Assembly: GCA_039583875.1 (NCBI GenBank)
Contig: CM077147.1
Span: forward strand, 109,352,124 to 109,416,123
Source: Platanthera guangdongensis
Lineage: Eukaryota > Streptophyta > Magnoliopsida > Asparagales > Orchidaceae
Reading direction: 5' to 3'
DNA: 64,000 bases
A program made the position numbers and the translations under genes. How positions within the stretch are numbered: the stretch's first letter is position 1; each line of letters opens with the position of its first letter. Below are positions 21,395 to 33,759 of this stretch, piece by piece. The notes beneath the pieces were generated by a model. The model did no database searches and was not told where the DNA came from. It saw nothing but the letters and a program-made list of their open reading frames with translations.

Positions 21395-21775
21395 TCTTTA
21401 GTAGAGGCAAAGCCTGCAGCCTGCCTGCCTCTAGTCCGCCGAGTCCGCCCAGGTCGGCGACCTGCTCTCTCTTCAGTAGAGGCAAAGCCTGCAGCCTGCC
21501 TGTCTCCAGTCCGCCGAGTCTGCCCAGGTCAACGACCTGCTCTCTCTTCAGCAGAGGCAAAGCCTGTAGCCTGCCTGCCTCCAGTCTGTCGAGTCCGCCC
21601 AGGTTGGTGACCTGCTCTCTCTTCAACAGAGGCAAAGCCTGTAGCCTGCCGACCTTCAGTCCGCCGAGTCCACCCAGGTCGGTGACCTGTCCTCTCTTCA
21701 GAAGAGGAAAAGCCTGTAGCCTGTCGACCTTCAGTCCGCCGAGTCTGCCCAGGTCGACAACATGCTCTTCCCAGT
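21395..21775 (+). repeat. 75-bp tandem repeat, five copies
   Basis: Repeats start at about 21404, 21479, 21554, 21629 and 21704, each with GAGGCAAAGCCTG and AGTCCGCCGAGT. The period of exactly 75 keeps the frame open, which explains the ORF here. Confidence 0.85.
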
Positions 21776-21911
21776 ATAAGAAGCAGCCAGTTCAGGCAGC
21801 AAGTCCCAGACCGCGCAGCCTATCGTGAACTCTGGGGACTCAACATTTGTACTCACATAACTCACTGCCTCACCGGTGGTGATGTTACCAAGACCGTTAC
21901 CGCCCCGGGCC

Positions 21912-21919
21912 TATAAATA
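21912..21919 (+). promoter_or_regulatory. TATA box of the solo LTR
   Basis: GGGCCTATAAATAGCCCC, the same context as in the LTRs at 34444 and 40190. Confidence 0.7.
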
Positions 21920-22261
21920 GCCCCCAATGCCTCTCATTTAGGAAGGTGGCATGGGGGTGAGAGGAGAACTGCCAGCTTGATCAAGGTCTGCGGACTCAAA
22001 TTTCTCAGTCCTCCCAGTCCTCCACAGTTGATCAAGCAGGGTCTGCGGACTCAATTTCTCAGTCCTCCCAGTCCTCCACAGTTGATCAATCAGGGTCTGC
22101 GGACTCAGTTTCCCAGTCCTCCACAGCTGGTGGCAGTCTCTTTTACTTAGTCTCTGACAACTCCTTCCCTAGCCGCCAACTTCCCCCATTATAACCTTTA
22201 TTGCTTTCTCTTGGAAAAGTGTAATGACAAGTTGTAATTCTGCTTCTTGATTAAAGGAAAG

Positions 22262-22297
22262 GCCCGTTGCAAGAGTGGCATTCAAGCCGCAGCGGGC
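22262..22297 (+). promoter_or_regulatory. U5 stem-loop, solo LTR copy
   Basis: GCCCGTTGC at 22262-22270 can pair along its length with GCAGCGGGC at 22289-22297 (with one G-U). Compared with the copy at 7368 both arms have changed while pairing is kept. Confidence 0.55.
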
Positions 22298-22762
22298 GAA
22301 GTCTGTTGTTACCGCTGCTAGCGGCCCCCTCCTCTCTTCTTCTCTCCTCTCTCGGCATCAACCTGCAAAGATAACCTCCCAAGTAGCTGTCTGCTCGACA
22401 GTCCCTTACCAAGTTTCTCCTCTGCTTAAGTAAGCCTCTTCTCTGCTTGAGCAAGCTCCTCCTCCACACAAGCAAGCTTCTCCTCTGCTCAAGCAAGCCT
22501 CTTCTCTTCTGGAGCAAGCTCCTCCTCCGCTCAAGCAGGCCTCTTCTCTGCTTGAGCAAGCTCCTCCTCCGCTCAAGCAATCTTCTTCTCTGCTCTAGCA
22601 AGCTTCTCCCTTGTTGATTAGGCAAGCTTCTCTATTAATCAGCAACCTTCCCGGATGCTCTCAACAGACCTCTCATCTATCCCCGCAGCCCTTCCTCTTC
22701 TTCACCTTAGCTTGTGAGATCAAACAACCCGTTAACTTGAGGGCGCATTTCTTGCATCAACA

Positions 22763-23587
22763 ACTTATATCATCATTCAAGATTTAAAATTCGCACCTCG
22801 TTTGTTATTATCTTCAATTCAGGCCGTGAAAGCTCACATGAGTGGGGAAGAAGTCAGCATGATATGTTTTGAACTGAAAGAGATGAAAATAGATATGAAG
22901 GATATGCGAGTACTACGGGACTTTCCTGAGGTATTTCCTGAGAAATTGCTGGGATTACCCGCACATAGAGAGGTGGATTTTCAAATTAAGCTAGTATCGG
23001 GTGCCAAGCCCATCTCAAGAACTCCTTACTGAATGGCCCTGAAGGAACTCGCTGAGTTTAGAGTTCAGTTGCAAGAACTGGTGGAATCAGGGTTTGTTCG
23101 CCCCAGCTCATCCCCTTGTGTAGCCCCTATTCTGTTCGTTGAGAAGAAGGATGGAACCTTGCGATTATGCAACGACTATCGAGAGCTCAATCGATTGATG
23201 GTGCGGAACACTTATCCGCTACCCGGGATCGACGAGTTGTTCGATCAATTGGTAGGAGCGCATTGGTTTTCCAAGTTGGAATTGCGCTCGGGGTATTATC
23301 AGTTGAGGATACAAGAGGAAGACATTCATAAAACAGCTTTCAGCTCAAAGTACGGTTTGAATGAGTTCACCGTGTTGCCATTCGGGCTCACAAATGCCCC
23401 TTCAGCTTTCATGAGTTTGATGAACAAAGTGTTCAAGACTTATCTAGATATCCTCGTCATCGTTTTCATTGATTACATTCTGGTCTACTCAAATACAGAC
23501 GAAGAGCTTGTCAAACATCTGACCATGGTACTTAGGAAGGTAAAAGAGCACGCCTTGTTTTCCAAGTTCAACAAGTGCATATTCTGG
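22763..23587 (+). pseudogene. Gypsy reverse transcriptase, 5' part, interrupted element
   Basis: After the solo LTR the old gypsy pol resumes. RT motifs run in order: DFPEVFPE, GAKPISRTPY, a TGA at 23030-23032, [53 protein letters not shown]. The catalytic FIDD reads FIDY at 23464-23475, with the second aspartate replaced by tyrosine, which would abolish activity. The frame ends abruptly at KCIFW, where Tekay-like LTR sequence begins. RNase H and integrase are absent. Confidence 0.85.
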
Positions 23588-23965
23588 CACCATCCATCAA
23601 GCGTCACAAGAATTACAAGGGTATTTCCTGGACTTCCAATCCAGTACTTCATGCTACTGCCCTTCACAGGTACAACCCAACAGCACAAGCATCACAGGGG
23701 TATTTTCCTCGACTACCACTCTGGTACTTCCTGCTACTGCCCTTCGTAGGTCCAACCAATCAACTCCTTAAACTACACGTTTTAATCACGGAGTCTTCTC
23801 CGGTGTGTATATGCAACATCACCAATCGAGACCAACCTGTCCAGATGGTCTTCACATAGAATTCCTATTCCGTGCTCCATTTCTGGATCTATATGCCAAA
23901 TGATTGGGTATTCCAAAAATCCACCCAAGGGACTCCCGTATCAGCCACCCTCTGGTGGGGGATTC
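23586..23965 (-). repeat. Truncated 3' LTR of the chromovirus, part 1
   Basis: This matches 51261-51645 of the 5' LTR closely. About 1.17 kb of the LTR's distal (U5) end is missing, replaced by the RT fragment. The right edge is GATTC, where copia A inserted; the LTR resumes at 44248. Confidence 0.85.
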
Positions 23966-24111
23966 TGTTGGATCCCTAGTTGATTTGGGCTAGGTTCACT
24001 AACTTAGGATGATTTGACCCAACATGTATAGTCAGGGTCATAGTTCTGTCCTAGATTCTAGGCCAAGAGTCAACATCACATGGATCTACCTACAACAACT
24101 TATTAGAGACT

Positions 24112-24845
24112 CAAGCAGTTGTGTCAACACCCAGAAGAATTGTGTCGACACACAGAAAGGCTGTGTCGACACCCAGAGGATTTGTGTCGACACAACAAAC
24201 TATCAGTCGACACAGTTCACAGATTATTAGTCGACAGTATCATTCGACACCAGAAGGACTTTTGTCGACACCCAGAACCATCTGTTGACACAGTTCAGAG
24301 ATGACGTTTCAGAAGGACAAGTAAAATTCTCAGGTCGACGATTGACGTACTCATCTCGACGATCTTGAGATATTTCTCTGACCTGAGCTCGACGATCTTC
24401 GTTCTCTGGTCGACGAAATCTGGGATATTTCTTCTACTATTTAAAGTCAGGATAAATCCAAATTATTCTAAGTCCAACTTCAGACTTTGTTCGACGAACT
24501 GGATCCTGAGCTCGATGAACTTGGACCTAAACTTCACAAGAACCTTCAGTTAGAAGTTCTCAGGTCGACGAACTTTGTTCTTTGGTCGACGAATTCTGGA
24601 TCCTTTACTTCAATAACTATATTCACGAATTATTTTAAGTCCAGAATAGTTGCTGAACTCCACTCGACGAAGTTCAAACTGCTCGACGGACTTCAAACAG
24701 AAAATAAAGGTGAAGTTCTTCTGTTATCAGCTCGACGATCTTGGAACTCAGCTCGACGAACAGAAGCCGTCTGGTCGACGAATTCAATATCTCAGCTCGA
24801 CGAATTGGTAATTCAGTTTGATGAATTCTGCCAACTGTTCGACGA
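24112..24845. repeat. U3 palindrome and TCGACGA clusters (5' LTR)
   Basis: First part: TGTGTCGACACA and variants spaced about 30 bases. Second part: at least 17 CTCGACGA/GTCGACGA motifs with spacing of about 20-50 bases. The 3' LTR has one more unit of the first repeat than the 5' LTR, so the array changes by whole units. Confidence 0.8.
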
Positions 24846-25459
24846 TTCCAGACTTAGCCATTCCCAGCATTCGGTCCTCACTCAAATGCTATAATTCCTA
24901 AAAGGTTAATGCTCTAACATTCTCTGAATGTATCCGTTAGAGTGAGCATTAATTACGGTCTTCCTCAGGATTATTACTTGCCGATTTTCCACAAGACAGT
25001 TGGGGAAATTAATCAATGTTGATTATTCTCAAGGCCGTCAGCATTAATGACTGAAGTAATTCAAAATTTTAAAACAAAGAGAAGAAGAAACACAGAGATA
25101 GAGATACCCAGAGATACAAAAACGTAGAGACAGAACAAAAGAAAACATCAGTAGCTTACAGTGAAAAGCAGAGATCATTAATCAGGAGAAGAAGAACAAT
25201 CATACAACAACAAGAATCTTCTTCTTCCTTATACTCTCCAGGATTTCCAAGGACAACTACAATCAAATCAGTCAAGAAGTTCCTGCATCTCTGCTAGTCA
25301 AGAAGTCGGCTTGAAGACCTATCACCCTGCAGCAAAGCTCAAGATCTTCCATGAACTATTCTACATCTCAGGGGGAGTTGTTTGCTAACATCAGTCCACA
25401 TAAGTCTTCTCGCTGATTGTTGACAGAGAAGACATAATCAACTCTCTCACCCCCACCTC

Positions 25460-25466
25460 TATAAAG
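25460..25466 (+). promoter_or_regulatory. TATA box of copia A 5' LTR
   Basis: CTCTATAAAGGG downstream of the U3 motif clusters. The 3' LTR copy reads CTCTGTAATGGG and has lost it. Confidence 0.6.
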
Positions 25467-25825
25467 GGTTATCATCTCCCTTCAAAAGTGATTCCTGGTT
25501 GCAAGTCTCCTGATCAAAAGACTTGAGTTGGTTTTTGGGGACCTGATCAAAACCCGTTGGTAACCGGCACCTGATCAACAACCTGAGTGGATTCCTACCA
25601 GGGTGGTAGAAGAGTGGACTACCCAGATTTGGGGAACCAATATAAATTTCTTGTGTCGTCTGGTTGCTAATTTTTCTTGTTGTTCTTGCTGTACTTGTGA
25701 ATTAGGATTAATATTTGCTAGCACTTCATTATTTCCTGCACTAGGACTTATTAATTTTTTAAGTATACTCTATTCACCCCCCCCCCCCCCTCTAGAGTAT
25801 TCTAAATCTAACTCTCAATTTCAAT

Positions 25826-25837
25826 TGGTATCATAGC
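25826..25837 (+). other. Primer binding site (initiator tRNA-Met type)
   Basis: TGGTATCATAGC, two bases after the LTR end, matches TGGTATCAGAGC with one change. Confidence 0.8.
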
Positions 25838-25932
25838 AAGATTCCTTTGGTTGGACAAGTTAACCCTTGAACCAAAGATCCTGTGTTAGATCTACACATC
25901 ACTTTATTCACATTTAACTTAGAATCACAGCC

Positions 25933-27600
25933 ATGGCACAGAACAAAGATTATGCAAGCACCAGACCTCCAGTTTGCAACTTTAACAGGTTTGCCATCTG
26001 GAAGGCAAGAATCAAGCTGTATATGAATTATATTGATGAAGATATTTTTGCTTCTATCTTAACAGGAGTACCTCCACCACCTGATGCTCCTCCAAGCACT
26101 TCTATAAATATGACTGCAGTACCTCCTCCAGACTACAATGATGCATACAAGAAAGCAAAGATGGCTGATACAAAAGCAATGAACATACTGGCACAAACCA
26201 TGTCTGATGATATATTTCAGAAGGTTGCTGAGTGCACCTCAGGAAAATCCATTTGGGATTCCCTAAACCAAATGGTGGATGGATCTGCAGATGAGAGAAA
26301 GGATAGGAGATCAAATCTCATATCCTAATATGAAAACTTTAAGAAGCAGGAAGCTGAGACAGTTTCAGAGATGTACAATAGGTTAAGCTCAATTATCAAT
26401 GAGCTCAAGACCTTGGAAAAGAACATCACTCTTACAGAAGTGAATGACAAGATTTTGATGTGCTTCCCAAGCTCATGGGATACAAGAATCTGGCCCATCA
26501 AGGAAGCCAGATGCCTGAATGAGATTTCAACTGAATCTCTATTAGGCAAACTGAAATCTTATGAGCAGCTGATAAAAACCAGGGAGGCAGCTGAACAAAG
26601 AACACCTCCTGCATCCAGAAGAGAACAGAATATAGCCTTCAATGCTTCAGAAGAATCAGAAACTTCAACAACAAATGAAGAGCTTATGAGTCTCTTTGCT
26701 AAGAGATTCTTCAAGATGGCTAGAAAGGACTTTAGGAGAAAGTCAGCAAGAACAAATGACAAACCAAAGTATGATAAGACACTAACTAAAGAAGTTGTGT
26801 GCTATGGATGCAGAAATTTTGGGCACTTCCTCTCTGAGTGTCCAGAGACCCATAAGAAGGACAAGAGAAAGGAAAAGGACTCTAGAAGACAGTACATCAG
26901 CAAACTCTATTCCAGCAAACACAAGAGAAAGGAAAAGGGGTTTGTGGCTGAGACCTGGAGTGAGACAGAAGATGAGACAACATCTTCAAGCTCTAGTGAA
27001 GATGAGGAAGAAGAAAGGGCAAAAGAGGTTTGCCTCATGGCAATTGATGCCTCAAGAAGTCATTCAGAGGATGAAGATTCAGACAATGAGGAAGCTTTTG
27101 AAACAGAAGCTGATCAGGTATTATCATCTTTTGATTATAACTCTGACTCTTTTAAATCAGATTTCAAAATTATGTGTTTAGACTTGATATATTTTGAAAA
27201 GGAAATTAAAACCCTTAGTGAGAAACTAGGAACTTTAGAAAATGTTCACTCTGAAACATTAGGCTAAAAAATGAACTAAACTTAGCAAATGAAAAAAATA
27301 ATTTCACTAAAAACTGAGCTTTATGAGGCCAAACAACTTGAGGAAACTCTCAATGGGAGAAGCCTCAAGCTGATGGATATCACAAGCACTGTCAATGCCA
27401 GACTTAATGACAAGCAGGGCTTAGGTGCTCCATCAGGTTTGGTCCCTATTCTCAGGAAGAACATTTTATTAACCCCAATAAAATTTGTGTCTGCTAAAGG
27501 GAAGGAAATTGTAAATAATGAACTCCCAGTATAAAAGATCCCTAAGACAATAGGGCAGAAAACCAAGAACCAGAAAACACCTAATAAAAACAAAGTTTAG
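25933..27600 (+). pseudogene. Copia Gag (SIRE type), interrupted
   Basis: Gag starts MAQNKDYAS after the leader. A TAA at 26326 interrupts the capsid region and the frame continues to 27267. The copia gag core (INELKTLEKN, MCFPSSWD) is followed by the zinc knuckle CYGCRNFGHFLSEC near 26802-26843, a basic stretch, an acidic serine-rich stretch and a coiled coil. After 27267 the coiled coil shifts frame and continues as LYEAKQLEETLNGR to about 27534. The long acidic/coiled-coil extension is typical of SIRE gag, which is longer than ordinary copia gag. Confidence 0.85.
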
Positions 27601-27862
27601 CAATTTTCGTCGAACTCAGATCAACAAAATGGGGCCAGTTCGTCGAACCCAAATTGACGAACTCTGAATGCAAACTATAGTTATATTTATTCGTCTAACT
27701 GCGATCGACGAACTTTGCATGGTTCGTAGAACAGAGGTCGTCGAACGTGGGGCACTGAGAATGAACATGTTCATTCTCCGGCTGAGATCGACGATCTCAA
27801 CCCAATTCGTCGAACTCTGGTCGACGAACTAACATAAATTCGTCGAACCCAGGAAGTCTTCA
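27600..27862 (+). repeat. TTCGTCGAA motif cluster in the gag-pol spacer
   Basis: About ten copies of TTCGTCGAAC, TCGACGAAC and variants occur in 260 bases between the gag coiled coil and the protease. It is the same motif as in the LTR U3 cluster, here inside the transcribed internal region. Confidence 0.75.
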
Positions 27863-28097
27863 CCAAAACTATAATTCTAAAAGAAACTTAAACACTTCTA
27901 AGAAACCATTTAATCCCCTAGCTGACTGGATCATACCACCTATGAGATATCACCCCCTGGGATACAAATCTCAACCTGAATTTTCTGTTATCTCTAGTTT
28001 TTCTTATCAGCCATACAAAGGGCCCAAGGTAACCTGGGTCAAAAATCATTAACTTTTTGTATTGCATGTGAAAAATTGTCCAGGGGTAAATCAAACT

Positions 28098-29315
28098 TGG
28101 TACCTGGACAGTGGCTGATCCAAACATATGACTGGCAGCAAGGACATCTTATTCAACTACAAGTCCAAACTGAGGCCAAAGGTTATCTTTGGTGACTCCA
28201 AATGTGGTCAGTCAGAAGGATTTGGAGAAGTAAGAATAGGAGTTGTCACATTCAAAAAGGTGACATATGTAAGTGGACTCAAGCATAACCTCATCTCTAT
28301 AAGTCAGTTATGTGATGATGGTTATCAGGTATACTTTAATCCATCCACTTGTTCTATTATTGATAAAAATAACCAAACTATTTTAACTGGAAGTAGACAA
28401 GACAACATTTACTTAGTAAACTTTCTTTCTACCAAAACTGATTTCTGTTTGCTAAATTTAACTAGTACTCAGAATGATTTATGACACAAAAGACTAGGAC
28501 ATGTAAATCTGAAAAACATTGCTAGGTTATCTAAGCACAACCTTGTTAGAGGTCTACCTTCTGGTCCCTACAAGAAGGAAGGTCTTTGCAGGGCTTGTCA
28601 ATTAGGCAAGCAAACTAAAATTTGTTTTAAATCAGTTAATAAGAGTGATTCACCTAGGATTTTGTACTTACTACACTTGGATCTCTTTGGACCCATTGCT
28701 GTATAAAGCATAGGAGGGAAATCCTACACTTTAGTTATAGTGGATGACTTCTCCAGGTTCAGTTGGGCATTCTTTTTGAGATCAAAGTCAGATACAGTCA
28801 AGATTCTTACAGATTTTCTCAGGACCATACAGATTGAGTTCTCTACTCATGTTGCATTGATCAGAAGTGATCATGGCACAGAGTTTGAGTCTCTTCTTAT
28901 GCATGAGTTCTGTGAGAAGGAAGGTATCAGGCATTGCTTCTCAGCTCCTAGAACTCCCCAACAAAATGGGGTAGCTGAAAGGAAAAATAAGACACTCATT
29001 GAAGTTGCAGGTACATTGCTTGCAGATGCTTACATGCCCCTCACCTTCTGGGCAGAGGCTGTAAGCACAATAAATTATGTCATGAACATGAGCCTTATTC
29101 ACAAATTAAAGAACAGTACTCCCTATGAATTACTCAAGGGAAAGAAACCTAAAATAAACTATTTTAAAGTATTTGGTTATACTTGTTACATACACAATAA
29201 CAACAAAAAATACATTAGAAAGTTTGAGGCTAAGGCTGAAGAGGGAGTTTTTCTAGGATACTACCAAGTAAGCAAGGCCTATAGGGTGTTCAATAAATCA
29301 ACATTAAAAATTTAA
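28098..29315 (+). pseudogene. Copia protease and integrase
   Basis: The protease active site WYLDSG is at 28098-28115, followed by TGA where most copia proteases have a short residue, then SKHMTG. The integrase zinc region HKRLGHVN ... CRACQLGK is at about 28485-28610, after a TGA at 28482. The catalytic core shows VDDFSRFSW, SDHGTEFES and PQQNGVAERKNK, supplying D, D and E. Further stops are at 28704 (TAA) and 29313 (TAA). All parts share one frame with the downstream RT, showing a single former pol ORF. Confidence 0.87.
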
Positions 29316-29348
29316 GAATCTATTCATGTTTCCTTTGATGAGACTAAT

Positions 29349-31225
29349 ATGTATTGCAAGGAGAAGGAAACTTCTACCAATAGCACCTTGCAGGTATCCC
29401 ACTTGTGTGAGACCTTGGATGGACTAAACCTCACCCAAGAGGTTCCAACTCATCCCTCTCCACAAGCCATTAAGGAAAGTGAAGAGGAAGAAGGTGATGG
29501 AAATGAATCTCTACCAACAGCAAATGCAATTCCGCAAGAGGAATCAATACCAAATGCTGTTGAACAACCAACTCCACTCACTGAATTTGTCACACTTAGG
29601 GATCACCCGAGATCTCAAGTAATTGGAGACATTTCAGTCGGTGTACAGACAAGGCATCAACTCAACCAAGATGTGATGCATGCCTGCTTTCTCTCCCAAA
29701 TTAAGCCTCAATCCATAACTGATGTTGAGCAAGATCCACATTGGATTCTTGCAATACAAGAGGAACTAAATCAATTTGAGAGATGTAGAGTTTGGGACTT
29801 GGTTCCAAGGCCTAAAGGCTATCCAGTGATTGGAACTAAGTGGGTTTTCAGGAATAAGCTTGATGCCCAAGGTGTGATTGTGAGTAACAAGGCTAGTCTT
29901 GTTGATCATGGATATAGGCAAGAAGAAGGGATTGATTATGATCAAACCTTTGCACATGTGGCAAGGTTGGAAGCCATAAGAATATTCCTTACCTATGTAG
30001 CATTGAAGAGATTCAAAGTTTTCCAAATGGATGTAAAGAGTACTTTCCTAAATGGAATACTACAAGAAGAGGTTTATGTAGAACAACCTCTAGGTTTTAT
30101 TTCTTCAACTTATCCCTCTCATGTTTTTAAACTGCATAAAGCTCTTTATGGTCTAAAGCAAGCTCCAAGAGCTTGGTATGAGATCTTAGCTAGATTTCTA
30201 TTAGACCATAAATTTACAAGAGGAACTGTAGATAAAACTCTTTTCACTAGACATCATAAGGACCAAATCTTATTAGTGCAAATATATGTAGATGACATTA
30301 TATTTGGCTCTACAGATTCAAAACTATGCAAGAGGTTCTCTGACCTCATGCATTCCAAATTTGAAATGAGTAGCATGGGAGAGCTTTCTTACTTCCTTGG
30401 ACCCCAAGTGAAGCAGCTCCCTAATGGCATCTTCATCTCTCAAGCAAAATATGCTAAATAACTTCTAAAGAAGTTTGTGATGACTGATGCCTCAGCCAAG
30501 AAAACTCCCATGGCTAACAATGCTGTTGTGGACTCTGATGCACCAAGGAAACCTGTGGATCAGAAACTTTATATGGGCATTATTGGGTCCCTATTATACC
30601 TCACAGCAAGTAGGCCAGATATTATGTTTTCCACATGTCTTTGTGCTAGGTTCCAGGTGAACCCTAAAGAATCTCATCTAATTTTATTAAAAAGCATTTT
30701 AAGATATATAAAGAGTTGTCCTAATGTAGGCCTATGGTATCCTGCTGAATCAGAATTTGAGTTAACTGAATACTCTGATGCTGATTTTACTGGATGCAGG
30801 GTAGATAGAAAAAGTACTTCAGGAACTTGCCAGTTCCTGGGTATGAGATTAGTATCATGGTTTTGTAAAAAGCAAACATCAGTGTCAACTTCAACTGCTG
30901 AAGCAGAATATATTGCAGCACGCAGCTGTTGTACACAGATGCTTTGGATACAAAATCAGCTTCTAGATTATGGGTTCAATTTAAATAATTCAACACTACT
31001 TTGTGATAGTACAAGTGCTATAGCCATAGCCCAGAATCCAGTTCACCATATTAGGACAAAACATATTGATATAAGACATCATTTCATTAGAGAGTGTGTA
31101 GACAAAAAGAAAATCAATCTTGTCTATATTTACACTTATTTACAAAGGGCTGATATATTCACAAAACCTCTGGATGATAGAAATCATATGTTCTTTGTAA
31201 ATCAGCTTGGCATGATCAATAGAGA
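29349..31225 (+). pseudogene. Copia reverse transcriptase and RNase H
   Basis: RT motifs include [35 protein letters not shown] and the catalytic YVDD at 30285-30296. A TAA at 30459 splits RT from the RNase H part (GSLLYLTASRPDI, YSDADFTG, STAEAEYIA, TKHIDIRHHFI, DIFTKPL), which ends near MFFVNQLGM. The whole domain order after integrase is copia-specific. In the element's life cycle this enzyme makes the cDNA. Confidence 0.92.
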
Positions 31226-31244
31226 AGATTTTTTTTTTGATTTC

Positions 31245-31515
31245 TGTCTGCACTCGACGAATTTTCCAAAGTTCGTCGAACGGAGTTCGACGAACCGGGG
31301 AAGGTTTGAGAGATATTCGTCGAATGGAGTTTGCCGAATTCTCTGTGTGAAACAATTTTCGTCGCCCGGAGCTCGACGAACTTGCTTCAGAAGATATTCG
31401 TCGACCGGATTTTGAAGAATTGTCTTCAAGTCTTCTGGATGAGATCGACGAATTATTTATTACTAAATCATTTCGTCGAACTCTGTTCGAAGAACTATTT
31501 TTATTTTCGTGGAGC
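31245..31515 (+). repeat. TTCGTCGA motif cluster between pol and env-like ORF
   Basis: About 10 copies of TTCGTCGA, CTCGACGAA and variants, with TTCGTCGAACGGAGTTCGACGAA-like inverted pairs near 31270-31295, lie after RNase H. The same motif is found in U3 and in the gag-pol spacer. Confidence 0.75.
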
Positions 31516-33340
31516 GGAGTTTGTCGATTCATATTCTGGAAACCCCTATATCTAGGTTTTCTTCATCCTCCATCCCGCGCTTTCTATTCTCCTGCACTTG
31601 ATCGTCGTTTCTCTCTCTTGCAGCTGATTTCATGGCGATTCTAGCGGGAGCTTTTGCGGCGATGAAGTTTGTTACTGCCTTTGATGTGGATTTCGACTCA
31701 TTTCAACATTTAGATCCCATCTTTTTGTATATTCTGGAACTTCTCAAAGATCAACAACTTAAACTCTTGTTGACTAGAAGGATCAAGCTGCACAACACTG
31801 AAATCATGGAATGGGTCTACACTCTATCCCAAACAAAAGAGAATATCATGACGGGCACCATCGCGGGTAACTCCATCTCCTTAACTCCCACCATCTTGAC
31901 TGAAATCTTGGGATTAAGCAATGGAGAAGAGGAACTTGAGATTGAATTAGAGGAATCGGCTATGATGCTACGCCTCATGGATTATACTGGAGATAATCCT
32001 AACAAGTTTTTGAAGAAACACATGTCTGCCCCCTATAAGGTTTTAGCAGACTTAGTGGGCAAAGTATTACTTGGGAAACATACTGCCAATGATTATATCA
32101 CCAAACCACAGTTTCTGGCTATGAGTGCCATTATAAACAAAAAACCAATAAATTGGGCACAGTTTTTGTTTGATCTGATCAAGAAGAAAAACACCATGAA
32201 GGAAGTTTGTTTTGGAAGAATACTAGCAATATTTCTACAGGAAAAGGCTGCAGACTCACTGGTCTCCCAGACCATCTTCATAAATGCCAGTAAAAGGCTA
32301 ACCTGTGCCTTATTTGGCACGTGGGAGAGGACCATCCCTAAGCCCTCTAAGGCTTCCACCTCTTCCACCACAGCTTCTGAAGGCACAAGAGCTGTTCAGG
32401 CCACTCGCCACCATGCTGCAGCAAGCATTCCCTCCACATCATCCATTCCAGCCTCTCCTTCACCACTACCACCTTCATCTTAACATGCTCCATCTTTAGC
32501 AGTTGACATCCCCTCTTCCCCTCTTCCAGAACATCAACCAACCACACCTCCTGCTTCCCCTCATGACATATACATTCCCACACCACCTCAATCTCCTCTT
32601 CCCCCACATCCTTCTTCCATACCATCTTACCATCTTTCACCAGACACAATCCTGAACGATGCCACCCATCCATCCCTATCATCATCCATCATCCCTCCAA
32701 GTGTTCCAATACCTGCTGCTCCACTTTCTACCCTTACCATAGTTGCTACTTCCATACCTTCTACACCAACCTCTCCCACACTATCATTAGATCCCTCTAC
32801 CATATCATCTATCATCTCCATCATCACTCCCCTTCTTAAATCCCTTATAGTCGAGTCTATTACACCTCTTGCTTCCTCCATCTCATCTTTATCTGCCCAA
32901 CTCTCTGCTCTTACTGCTGCCCCATCTTCAGCCCGGGGCCTGGCCTCAGTACCCACTAACACCAGGCAGGGGGAGATGCCTGATTATAAAACAGCAGCTT
33001 CAGCTTCAGAGTCTTCAGCTCCAGCTCTAGCAGATTCTCCAACTTCACCAGCAGCATATACAGAATGTATAGATAAAGATTTTAGTGATTTTATTGATAC
33101 TGACATGGATATTGATGAGACTATTGGTGATTTCATTCTTAATCACACAGTTAACTTAGAAGATTTGCTGAAAACTTTTGATACTGTACATATGCATCTT
33201 CTTCCAGCCCAATTCACTAAGCCACATTTGGCTATTGTTCCTTATACATCTTCTGTCAGTACAGCAGTTGTTAAGCAACTTAGGGACAGCTTTGTACTTC
33301 CAGACTCTGCAGTCATTCCATCCCCTCTAGAAGCTATCTC

Positions 33341-33345
33341 ATCAC
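33341..33345 (+). repeat. Target site duplication ATCAC (left)
   Basis: ATCAC precedes the LTR start and is repeated exactly at 41085-41089. Confidence 0.92.
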
Positions 33346-33759
33346 TGTTAAACCAGAAATCGGCGATCCTTCCCAAGGTAGCCAGCTGGCTAGTCGTGCT
33401 CCTTAGATTCTCCCTTTTGATCGCGACAAGCCCCATCGTAGGCGAAGAGTTTACCCTGTCCATCTAGGTCCCATTGCAACCGCGTGCCCTGCGGGACGGA
33501 GGGCTATTCCCATAGCTCACCTTCGCAGGCCATGCGGTTAGGCCCGCTAACCGTACAATGCTTTTCCTTGCAGGAGTCCGCCAACAGCACCACCAGGGGG
33601 GCCTCCCAGTCTGCCCAAGGGGCGGCGACCTCCTGCCGCCGTCCGCCGAGGCCGCCCACCAGGGGCGGCCTCCCTGCAGCTCGAGGGGAGGCGGCCTCCT
33701 GTCGCCGTCCACTGAGGCCGCCCACCAAGGGCAGCCTCCGCCTGCCAGGCCGCCCACCC

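Larger units (their letters stand above)
20099..22762 (+). mobile_element. Solo LTR of a Tat-type element
   Basis: This single LTR of 2,664 bp begins TGTTAACCCCAAAAAATCGGCG, as do the LTRs at 33346 and 39030, and ends TTGCATCAACA. It is flanked by ACTGA (20094-20098) and ACTTA (22763-22767), a five-base duplication with one change. There is no internal region, so it is the product of recombination between two LTRs. It contains a TATA box (21912), a U5 hairpin and three kinds of tandem repeat. It interrupts the gypsy protease/RT frame. Confidence 0.85.
23966..25823 (+). repeat. 5' LTR of copia A
   Basis: It starts TGTTGGATCC. U3 contains TGTGTCGACACA palindromes at about 24112-24290 and a long YTCGACGA cluster at 24331-24845. 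A TATAAAG box lies at 25460 and a run of C at 25778-25792 precedes the end. The 3' LTR at 42407 matches throughout. Confidence 0.92.

Noticed and set aside
20416..21828. 470-codon ORF rich in P, G, R
   Set aside because: It runs over 31-bp and 75-bp tandem repeats in an LTR; both strands and several frames are open, which is a composition effect.
32347..32962. Minus-strand ORFs rich in E, G, V
   Set aside because: They are the reverse of the P/S/T-rich part of the copia A extra ORF.
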